Below, one piece after another: positions 54,764 to 64,000 of a stretch of 64,000 nt of DNA. The translations under genes were made by a program, and so were the position numbers. Where the stretch lies: the NCBI GenBank assembly GCA_030248295.1, contig JASANH010001278.1, positions 365,501 to 429,500 on the forward strand, written 5' to 3'. The notes under the pieces are model-generated. The model was not told the DNA's origin. It did no database searches and saw only the letters and a list, made by a program, of their open reading frames with translations. This stretch comes from Mesodorylaimus sp. YZB2_4. Its lineage: Eukaryota; Nematoda; Enoplea; Dorylaimida; Dorylaimidae. Positions within the stretch are counted from its first letter, which is position 1. Every line of letters starts with the position of its first letter.

Positions 54764-56258
54764 GCTGATCCAGCTCTATAGCCTAATTCCAACATTCATG
54801 ATGGTTTCTCAGAGATTTTTGGCGTTTTGTTGTGGATTACGGCATGCTGGCTGCTTTAGATGACATAGGATCTGACAGCGCACCATTCTTGCTTATTGTG
54901 TTTATCAGACAGTAGCGGAAAAAATAGCTAATTTGTACTTTTCTCATTCTTGATCTCCACTGCTCTCTAGTGGATCCACAGTGCATAAAAGTGATAGAAA
55001 GTTTTAGTTGCTGGATAAAATGACGGGTGTTTGTTAGAAATTTGCGCTGGCAGCTGATATGTACGCTTTCTATTTTGTGCAATTTCTGAGCTTTTTAATT
55101 ATAATATAGTATTGTGTACTCATCGTCAGAATGAAGAAGAAATGTAAACGCGAAGCACGTATCAGGGAGCCATCAGCACCAAGAGTGGCAGTGAAGTACA
55201 CAACATGGGGATAACATTGAATGGTATAGTGCAGATAGTGTTGTACACCATATGTACATGTACAGTCATGCGCAGTCACGCGAGTGCATGACTGACAGTC
55301 ATGCATGACTGTGATTTGGTGCATGACCAAATCAAATCCAAATCATCATGCACCAAGCCTTACCATGGTACTGGACATTGAAATGATCCAATTCTCAATG
55401 CAGACATAGATAAATTGGAACGTCCCAAAAATACGCTTTGCCCCTTCTGACCAAAGACTGGACTACAAACTCCACCACAGCCTTATTGGGATGCGGCTAG
55501 AGAACAATGGCTGATCGACGAAAAATTCTCAAGCGGTGTCAACTTTACAAATTTTTCTCTGACATGCATGATTACGATCAGATTCGCGTCAATCTGACTT
55601 CAGATCTGGGGGGCTAGTTCATGTCCCAATGACTGCCATCACCTTGAGCTAACCAAACCCAACTGGCACTGTTGCTTTCGAACAATCATTTGAGCACTCT
55701 TCACTTAATATATGAAACTCGATTCCACAAAACTTGACATTCTCTGCAGTCGATTAAAAAAAGATTAGTGTCATATGGTTACTTCAGAATATCACGTAGT
55801 ACAATCTTTTTCGTTTTTAAAATTATCGACTTTTCATGCTCTTCTTTTGACTTTCCATTTATCGTTACATGGTACGAGCAGTGTATCCCTCTAGGATGGT
55901 CTAACCTCATGAGGATAGAAAGTACTGCACAAGTGTTCGTTGCCCCACCTCACTGTAGTCGCTATGTGCCCCGATTTTCAGCGCCTGACGAGAGTTCAAC
56001 CGCCTGTTTCCCAGCCAGCGCGAGATTTTGTCAATTCGATAAGTATGCAGCTCTGCAACTTTTTAAATTTGGGCCTCGTGAAATATGCCTTCTTTAAGCT
56101 CTCTGCTCATGTCTTTAAGTTTATATACAGGCGTAAGTTTTTGCGTAATGTGATAAATATGGCGTGCTTATGAACAAATCGATTCCATTCAACATTGACA
56201 TCTGCATACTGTCCGTATTAGTTCTATTCTTCTTCACAAAAAAACCGGTGCAAAAACT
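54764..56258. other. Spacer after the LAPTM-like gene
   Basis: 3' UTR of the LAPTM-like gene and intergenic DNA. A cluster of CATGACTG/CAGTCATG words at about 55260-55325 can form small hairpins. No gene supported. Confidence 0.4.
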
Positions 56259-56422
56259 TCACTGATACTTAGTTGTAAATACAGAACGGTGAGATACTAG
56301 AAACTAACGATGAGTTGCCGCATTAGGTGAAAAACCCTGAAGAAGAATATAACTAGCTTGGCAACTCATCTTTAGGCTCTAGTATCTCACCGTTCTGTGT
56401 TTACAAGTAAGTATCAGTGAAA
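56259..56422. mobile_element. Hairpin MITE
   Basis: About 164 bases in which TTCACTGATACTTAGTTGTA at the left is mirrored by TACAAGTAAGTATCAGTGAA at the right. ACAGAACGGTGAGATACTAG and GATGAGTTGCC are also mirrored, leaving a loop of about 40 bases. It sits directly upstream of the decayed receptor gene at 56577. No coding content; target-site duplication not resolved. Confidence 0.7.
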
Positions 56423-56576
56423 GTGCTCGGAAGACACTCTCTGATCTGATCATGTCAGCCCGCTGGTTCCTGTCTGCTTGTTGCATGTCCACTGGATTTC
56501 TTTGATCAGCATTGGCGCAAATCAAAACTTACTTCAAACTAAGCCACCACAGACTATTCAATTGTTGGCTATCGAA

Positions 56577-57717
56577 ATGGAAGAGGCGATCAAAACTGCC
56601 CTGTCAATCTGCCCCTTGCACTACGTTGATTCTGCCATAATCAGCTTTTAGAATCATACTCGTTTTGTGAGCCCAGAATCCGATTTGGCCAAAGTCGCCT
56701 GCCTTCAAGCTGATGTCCTCTCGGGCCTCGATCGCCATCACAATCTTGTTTCCCCCAATATTTCTCTGGTTGGCTTCATCTTGAGCTTTGCGAGTTCTTT
56801 TCTGGCCCTCGTTGTGTTTTGGACGAAATAAATTCAAAGTAATACAGGATTTTACGTTTTTGTCATCAATATTCTTGTACTTATAAACGCAGTCGCAATG
56901 CTTGGGCGGTACAGCATGGCGACCTTTGCAAGGCACAACAAACCGACTTGGGAAGAAGAGGCTTATTCGACTTATTTTGTTGGGAAACTAGATCAAACTA
57001 TGCCATTTGCACTAGAACTTTTCATGCTGTGCATGGCTATCGAGAGAGCGATCATGTTCAACTTCCCAAATGCTTACAAAAAGTTTAAGAACTCTATCTT
57101 CGCGTGCACAGTAACATTAGCGTCGATTGTAATTGCATTCTGTCTGAACCTGTCCTCAGCACTCCTAGAATCTCTGGATTTGACATTTGGCGATAAAGTA
57201 TGAATCATCTCACACGTTTTGGTCAATCCGTGGGCACTTTTGGAATTCAGAAATTTCTCGGAGCGTTATGCTATTGCGAAGTTTTTCTGACTCTTTCAAC
57301 AGCTGCTGTAATTGGTCTGGGGCTCTTTCAAGTGCACAGGGCACTCAAAGCCGCCAAGCATCGACGTCGGTTAGAAATAATTTGAACGCTAAAACGTACA
57401 AGTGCTACTGCTTGTTTTTGCTGGCTGAATCGTTCCTTTTGTTGCTGAGAATTATTCTCCTGGGCGTCCTACGAATAATGCCGCCTGTGAGTTCATTGGA
57501 CAAGCTCACATTGCTATCCTTCGAGGAAGCCACGTATGACTTGCGGGTTATGCGTGCCTTGGTCACATACGTGGCACCTGGGCAAGAAATTTCAGAAGTT
57601 TTAACCCACAGCACGCATTTCTTGTGGTCCATGCTTTTTTCGCGATCATTTATGCGGGAGGCACGAGACAAAATCAGTCAGTTATTTCGAGTGACCCAAG
57701 AAACAGATACAAGTTAG
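56577..57717 (+). pseudogene. Decayed nematode chemoreceptor (sra/srab-like seven-helix receptor)
   Basis: A receptor-like coding trace in one frame is broken by stops. It starts at an ATG at 56577 (MEEAIKTALSICPLHYVDSA), meets TAG at 56649, then runs through TM1 (SLVGFILSFASSFLALVVFW). TAA follows at 56829, then TM2 (FVINILVLINAVAMLGRYS), TM3 with AIERAIMFNFPNAYKK (an ER motif with the typical basic loop) and TM4. A good 53-bp intron (57198-57250, GTATGA...ttcag) leads into TM5 (ALCYCEVFLTLSTAAVIGL). The frame then shifts near 57380, and TM6/TM7 continue in another frame to a stop at 57717. The arrangement resembles nematode Sra/Srab receptors. Two stops plus a frameshift argue for a pseudogene. 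Confidence 0.65.
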
Positions 57718-59019
57718 CAAAACGTGGGCCAGCCAACGACAGCACATGGAGAAGATGAACAGATAATCTGGGACAAATGGTGACCACCCAGTTGATGGGT
57801 GCACGATTTCGGACTGGATGGGATGGCCGAGTCGCGCGGTCTCAGAGACTCGAAGAGACAACGTTTAGCACCAGAGCAGCACCTGGGACGTGGCTAGAAC
57901 GATAGACAAACCTGGCTGAGTGTGAATGTCATTTCTCACCGTCTGTGCAAATGGCAAGACGGGCGGTCATGTGAATTGGTGAAAAGAATCATCAAATATG
58001 TTTTTGTTCGATTACTGATTTGCTTGGGTGCTGGGCACACAATCCATAGTCTGTGGTGGCGTAGTTTGAAGTAAATTTTTATTTGCGCAAATGCTGAACG
58101 AAGAAATCCAGTGGAGCAACAAGAAGGCAGGAACCAGCAGCTACAAGATAGGCTATTACTGATCAGCGCGAGTAATCAACAGTTAGGATTATCGATCTTG
58201 ATTAGCTAAAATTGCCGAAATGGGGCGCAGCTTATTTCACAAACGTGCTTGTACTGCAAAAGGTTAGTTGCACACGTTCTGTGAGAAAATGTTCTTAGTT
58301 CTATGGCTTTAAATTCGTTCTTGTTTATTACAAAAAGGCCAGAATTCCTGCTTTTCTGCATTGAAAGCTATGGCATGGGTTCCCCCACAGGTTTTGAAAT
58401 GTGGGACTTTTTGTCTATGCAAAACCGTCATGCGCGACTTTCAGCGGGAAATTTCGAAATTATGAGTTGTTTCAGGCATGTGAAATAGTCAATAAATGAC
58501 AAACACGTATTCTTCATGCTGGATTTTGGCGCGTGATTTTTAACCTTATTCAGAGGCTGTTTTTGGAACTGACTGTTTGGATTTGACAAAAATGACCAAT
58601 CGCTGCCCGCACCCAGGTGACTGTACCTATGGCGCCATCCATTAAGGGCTACCCTGTGGTAAGCCCCGGATCAGGTCAGGTATATTTTTGGGTCGAGTGA
58701 AAATCGGGTCGGCCCATTTTTAAACAAAAGAGAGGGCCAAGTGGTTCAAAATAGCTGAAACTTTGCAAGTTCCTAGTTTTAGCAGTTGAGTTGATGTTCG
58801 TAAAGACACTAGTTGATGTTCGTAAAGACACTTCGTAAAGAATATGTCAATACACTAGTTGATGCTGGGAGCAATGCTTTTTAGAGTGAATATTTGTTGT
58901 GAGAGTCTGCTAAAGTTAATGTCCATTTTTAAAGGACAGGTCAAGGTGAAATAAACGTCAAGTGGATAGAGGGTGGAAAAAGGCGGCGTGGGTGCAGGTG
59001 CGAGGATTAACAGACACAG
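57718..59019. other. Spacer right of the decayed receptor
   Basis: No gene supported. A roughly 22-base direct repeat (GTTGATGTTCGTAAAGACAC) occurs twice in tandem at about 58789-58832, with a partial third unit. Confidence 0.4.
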
Positions 59020-59335
59020 CAGCGACCCTCTGCGCGTCTCCACTAAGAGCACCTCCACGTGAGGGCATTCTGGACTGGACAGCGACTTCCTCGGACGATG
59101 GCGGGTGGCCAGTGAACCCTGTCGGTGTTCGACAGCCGAGACTGGCCCCTCATTCGGCTTTCATCTCTACACCAGGAGCACCTCCAGGGGTGACTCACCC
59201 ACGGCCTGGCGTGCAAGGTCAGGCAGTGGATGACTCACCCAGTACCGCGACTTCCATCATCAGGGATCGAGCCCAGCCACACATTCCAAAGCAATGCACG
59301 AATGCCGAACTGCTGCACCACCGCGGCCGTTAGTG
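59020..59335 (-). mobile_element. SINE-like element with tRNA-like head (minus copy)
   Basis: On the minus strand the head CCGCGGTGGTGCAGCAGTTC (59306-59327) provides an A box, followed by a B-box-like GGGCTCGATCCC (about 59262-59273). The body matches the reverse complement of 5590-5650 (AGAGCACCTCCACGTGAGGG, GAGGGCATTCTG). This copy connects the tRNA-like head seen at 45265-45375 to the body seen at 5280-5720. Confidence 0.65.
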
Positions 59336-59939
59336 CAGGGCAGTACAGCGGGAGCAGGGAAATTACTTCACTGTACATAAATATCAGCTTATCGTCAGCC
59401 AAAGCCGCTTTATTTTACGTCCTGTGCGTCATATGCAGACAACGACTGACACCACTACAATGTCAACCAATCATTTTCAGATGCACAAAAGCGCCATGCT
59501 TAAAAAGCATATGAACTTTGATTTTAAACAGTCAAAATTCTCGCAAAGCATACTCGATACTACGAAATTGCATCAAACACCAGTAAGCGCCAGCAATGCT
59601 TCCTTTAACCCAAAAAGTATCTCTATTTTAGGAAACTGGGCAGTGCCTTCAAAAAGGGCTTTTTTAAACCTGATCCAAAAATATATCCAATTTCAATTCG
59701 GAATTCAAGGAGAGAATGATTTAAAAAAGGTATAAGCAAAAATCCCATCAATTGATCACGAAATATATGATGTGTGGAAAAAATTTCAAATCACTCCATT
59801 CTACTTCTAATTCAAAGCGAAAAATTATCAAAACCACTAGAATGCCATCACTACTACGAATTTACGAAAATTTAATTTTTTCCTTCACCAAATCCACGAA
59901 AGTTTCTTCTTCTGCCACCACTGCTCGCTTGAGTTTCGT
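59336..59939. other. 3' flank of the galectin gene
   Basis: Sequence downstream of the galectin stop codon on the minus strand. No gene seen. Confidence 0.4.
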
Positions 59940-62740
59940 TTACTTGACGTGCACACCTTGCAGTTCCACGTCACCAGCGATTTTCAACGCTTGAATAGAA
60001 TTCGGGTCCGAACGATGCGCGAATGAACAGAAATGGTTGCCGTTAAAAAAAACCTGTTTCGTGAAGAAAATGTCAATAAATAAGTCACTTTAGTCAGCTT
60101 GTAATGGAGAAAGTCAAATTTCACTTATATTTGCACAAGTTGCTCAGAAGTTGCCTAGTCACCAACATCTGGCAATAAGGGGCCTGTGAAATTTAGCAGA
60201 CACAAAACTTCAGCACTCAAACTTTTCTGACAATGACTATTGCTAAATTTGGATTTTGAATTAGCCGAAAAATGTTGAAAAAACTTGAAAAATAGGGAAG
60301 ATTGCGGAAATAAATCTATTCTACTGAAAAATCTTATTTGAAGGCGAATCACACCACGGAACGTACTTGGAATGCGTACGGCTCATTGACGATAATCAAA
60401 TCGAAAGCAATATCCTTCTCCAATGGGAATTTGCCTTCTCTTTCTTCAGCTTGCCAATTTCCGCCTTGGAAGCTGTTTCGAATGACGTGCTAAAAAAACA
60501 AAGCACCAGAATTAAATGAGAACGCGACACTTTACAAGCCCTGTAAAACTGAGGGGGGTCATGCTTATGCAATTTGAACCGAATTTTCCTCCAATCAGAT
60601 TCACCTGTAATGTGTCCTGATTTGACAGTGCACTGTAAGTGACATTGAGTTTTACATATTTTAGGTTCCCTTCTTTTTTTGTAAGCAGGAGTCTCTGGAA
60701 GTCTTTCACACGCGCATCCATGACAGAGGCTAAAAATAGCAATCATTAAACTTCGCGTACCTTCTCGTCGAAACGCATGGATAAATGAAAAGCGATATCG
60801 TTACCATTCGACATCAAATTCACTTCAAATCGTTTCGCTTTCTTGTCTGGTACGCCCGAAACAAACAAACGCTTTCCAGGCGTAAAGCCGCCTTCGATTC
60901 CAGCTTGGTACGGCACCGGCTAAAAAAAACCAAAAACATTACCTAGCCTTCAATAAAATTTTCCAACACAAAATCGATCCATTCCTCATGCAAGCTACTG
61001 TGTTCAAACTAACTCTTAAAATGCAACCATCTTAAAAAATCGCTTTCCCCTCAGATTCTCGATGGCTCTTTAACTATTGAATGTATAGAAAAACTAAGAC
61101 CATTCGTACGAGAATTTAAGCTGGTGCAATCGAAACTTTGATGAATTTTCTTACCAGGCCGTGCCATAGTCTATTTTTAGCTTTTCAAAAGCGTCGGCAA
61201 CCGCTTTTGCTTTTTGTAGAAAGCGAAGAAGCGGGAAATCGATTTTTCACGTTTCGAGCACATGCGCACGTTGCTAGTAACAAACGGGATCCTATTTCGG
61301 CGGGTGTCCTCTATACAATTTGTCACGCATGAAAACACACCGCCTTTCCATTGCGCCAGTCAGAACTACGTCAACAAGATGGCCGAATCAAAAAGCCTGT
61401 GCACATTTTATCTGTATTTTGTATGGAAAGGCCTTTTTTTGCATGCATGTCGCGCAATGCATTTATCAACGCCCTTTTTACGTGACTCAAGTCTACCCTC
61501 CTCTTTTGCATTCCAATGCCCGCCCCTTACTGTAAACTACATCGTCGCTCGCCCAGATTTTAGCTATGATTGAGCTTATACACAAGCAAATGTGTGAAGG
61601 TCACCTCGACTTTCGCTGTTGCACCTGCGCAAACTTTAGCGTAACAAAAATGGCGAAAAAATGCTTACGTAATATTTGCCACCCCAGCTAACGTTGTGCA
61701 GTTCCAATTCGCCGGATATGAACAAGTGATTGATGGAATTCAACGGTTGACGGTATTCGAAATTCAGTAACTCTTTTTGATTAGCGAAAACCTAAAAAAT
61801 GGATTACGAAATCAAGCATATTTCGATTTTCTGCAAACTGTAAGGCAAGCATTTAGCGTTTTTCATTTTGCAAAATGCGCAAAAGCAGTAGAAATCGCAG
61901 TAAAGCATAATGCAAAAAAATCCTTAAAAAAGGTATGAAAGCTGTACACTTACTTCGAAATGATTATCGTGGGCACGAATGCGCAAATCGAATGGTTCGC
62001 CTTCCTTGAACGGATCCTTCTTTCTTTCTTCTTTTCCCCAAGCGCCATCAGCAAAAGTATTGAAAATGATAGCTTTTTCTTTTTGACGAACGCTGATGTG
62101 CAAAGGGGTGTTGTCTTGGGCGTATTTCGGACCGGCCAATAAATTCACATTGAATCTGAAAAGGATTTTTTGAATTTCCCGCCATCAAACATGCGATGCT
62201 CAGGTTACGTTTCGCCAGTTTGAATTCCCCGGATCACCACCGATTGGCCAGGTTGAATACCACCGCCTTCCAATTTCGACAAGTATGGAACGGGCTAAAA
62301 TGCAAAGGGAAATTGCTATATATTTGATTGTTAATTTCGAAAACCCAAAAAGCTTTAGCGGGAAATATAAAAATATTGTAAGTTAGAAAAACGCGTGGGT
62401 TGTCGAAAAAGTCGGATGAATAAGTGCGCAAACACCCTAGGATAATTTCGCCAGCCTGTTCGTCCAGAGGATGTTGATGTTTATCATTTTGTAAACATCG
62501 TAGGATTGACGGGAAAAGAGCAGGATCAAATTTAGCAAAGAACACGTCAACTTTATGCTGGTATTACGGTTCGCAATTTTTGAACGAGACTGCATCAGAT
62601 AGCGATAATAAAATTTTGACAGGGTTTTTGTGGGGGAAAAGAAAGGAAGGAGTCAAAAATATTTAAGATTCAAATAGTTTTTAGATATTTATAATTTTCA
62701 AAAAAAGACTTACCCAATGTTGCGCGCGTTCGGATGCCAT
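59940..62740 (-). CDS. Tandem-repeat galectin (two carbohydrate-recognition domains)
   Basis: A beta-galactoside-binding lectin. Seven exons, 5' to 3': 62740-62714, 62294-62209, 62155-61954, 61791-61669, 60919-60761, 60489-60367, 60053-59940; 834 nt, 277 residues, all joins in frame. Domain 1 (about 10-146) begins PVPYLSKLEGGGIQPGQ and ends ELELHNVSWGGKYY; domain 2 (about 147-277) begins PVPYQAGIEGGFTPGKR and ends DVELQGVHVK-stop. Sugar-contact residues: LHISVR and FHLSMR (canonical H-x-N-x-R, here Ser instead of Asn), the conserved N in IIFN and IRN, and W-x-x-E-E-R in both. Length and layout match nematode LEC-1-type 32-kDa galectins. There is no signal peptide (MASERAQHW), as usual for galectins secreted by a non-classical route. 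Introns are short with ttttag/ttcag acceptors. Confidence 0.92.
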
Positions 62741-64000
62741 TATGATTAAATTCGATTTCGAATTCGATGGGAATGCAAAAAATGCGACTTGAATTCAACC
62801 GCTAACGCAAAAACTGTCGATTAGAAATCGAAGATGATCTGCTGTAGCTGAAAATTAGAAGAAAATATCTTTACTAGCATACAAATTTTGCGGAGCTGAA
62901 TTAGCTAAGAGTTTGGGCCGAATTTTGGGGCGTCAAGAGATGGAGTCGATTCTTCTGCAAAAACCTAGCGGTTCAGGTTTTAAGAATTATGGAAAACAGT
63001 TCACTTTGACTATTACAGGCAACAGTAACGTTATTTTCTACCTCTCGCCTTAACTGAGTACAAAACTCGACAATTGCGAGGTCTCAAAAATTGTATTCGT
63101 TCTGGGTTGAAACGAAACTGGGACCTCCTTTCTAACAACACCCGCTCGCTTTTGAAAACATGGCGGGGGTATTTCAACTAAACCAGTCCCCCCCTCCATG
63201 CGCGTCGAGGTGGCCAATAGGACATTCTCCCGGGCGAGAGTTCTGGGCGACGGATCGTAAAACTCGCTCACGATCGTCGGAGCAGCTTGCGGAGTGGGAC
63301 GACGATGAGGATGAATGTTGTGTTTGCAATGTCGATGGCGGGACCGGCTAGCGGGGAGTAGTGTAAAAAGATGTCAGTCGACTATAAACCACGCACGGCG
63401 ACGTCGAAGGCAGAAATGGCTTCCATTCTGTCGATTCACCGGCAGAAACGAGGACCACGCCTGAATCTAACAATAACGAGCTAGCCCGGGAATGAGATGG
63501 CGAGAGAGCAGGGATCGATAGGACAACGCTCAGGGCCTATCGAGGCAGTGACGAGGCATGAATCAATCAAAAGAGAATCAGTAGCCAAGAAGTAGTTTCT
63601 TTTAACTGTACACATGCACGCGATGCTTGGGCGAGAGGGGGGAAGATGAAGATTGATCGCGGACTCCGCGGATGTTTATGTATACCTTCATGGGTGCCTA
63701 TTGGAATAGACATGACGCAAGACGGAAAGAATGTCGAGAAAATTCCATTTGGCTACTCACGACCGAAATACGGGGATGAGGTACAGAGGGTGGGTGAACA
63801 AGAAAATTGCTTTTTCATCCAACTGACGTGTCGAATTCTGTAGCACAGCCTGGGTAACTGCTCGAATCGCAGTGAACTGCGCATGATGCGTCAGAAATGG
63901 GATGATGAGTATTGGAGGCGGTTCTGGAAAAGTCCATATTAGGGCCGGTGCAGTAGGATGAGTGGATGTAGGGGCGGCTATTAGTTCGACACGTATGTGC
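62741..64000. other. Upstream region of the galectin gene and window end
   Basis: The first few hundred bases should hold the galectin promoter. Further right, GC-richer DNA with a short frame ending in an acidic Cys motif (DDDEDECCVCNV, about 63290-63345, plus) was seen but is not supported as a gene. Confidence 0.35.

Noticed and set aside
56604-56936. A 110-codon minus-strand frame with a CDCxY-like start
   Set aside because: It is antisense to the TM1-TM2 region of the decayed chemoreceptor, whose plus-strand translation gives clear membrane helices.
57290-57400. A second intron repairing the chemoreceptor frame
   Set aside because: No GT-AG pair of reasonable length with matching phases was found except a 35-base one that would remove most of a membrane helix end; a frameshift is simpler.
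63160-63351. Possible Cys-rich (DECCVC) gene end near the right edge
   Set aside because: Too short, no metal-binding pattern completed, no splice sites or start support.

Overview
The window looks like part of a nematode chromosome. The evidence is a tandem-repeat galectin, an srsx-like serpentine receptor, a decayed sra/srab-like receptor, a MATH-BTB gene, a degenerin-type channel exon, and exons with compact GT-AG introns. Large introns and many repeats suggest a big, transposon-rich genome, possibly outside the Caenorhabditis group. This assignment is inferred from gene content only. No bacterial genes, CRISPR array or confident RNA gene were seen.

Layout: (1) 386-1105, minus: a DEG/ENaC channel exon running off the left edge, with an in-frame stop. 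(2) 3727-26335, minus: I joined 16 exons, all phase-consistent, into one type IV diacylglycerol kinase (zeta/iota class) of about 1,713 codons. Its roughly 930-residue, serine-rich N-terminal half has no counterpart I know in vertebrate homologues. It appears to lack ankyrin repeats but keeps an E-T-x-hydrophobic C-terminus. (3) 26.3-30.9 kb: repeat-rich spacer with a fold-back element. (4) 30911-32044, plus: intact MATH-BTB gene. (5) 32.3-36.5 kb: degenerate element DNA, including a large palindrome whose left arm is split by a truncated LINE. (6) 36929-43096, plus: four tandem genes for small secreted proteins holding ten copies of one eight-cysteine domain that I do not recognise. (7) 46640-47626, plus: intact srsx-like receptor. 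(8) 48.7-49.7 kb: dead Tc1/mariner transposase. (9) 51458-54763, plus: LAPTM-like four-helix protein whose single intron hosts a fold-back transposon. (10) 56577-57717: pseudogenic chemoreceptor with a hairpin MITE upstream. (11) 59940-62740, minus: seven-exon tandem-repeat galectin.

The most novel item is the eight-cysteine domain cluster. Each exon carries exactly one domain, every intron is phase 2, and two to four domains are chained by Gly/Ser-rich linkers. Gene 3 is a one-domain gene whose second exon resembles the last exon of gene 1. The architecture indicates growth by exon shuffling and tandem gene duplication, in proteins with signal peptides that are presumably secreted.

The genes do not form an obvious pathway. 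Repeats seen include a tRNA-headed SINE-like family, a TTAA-flanked fold-back family with two copies, a second fold-back element, a hairpin MITE and two short dispersed repeat pairs.
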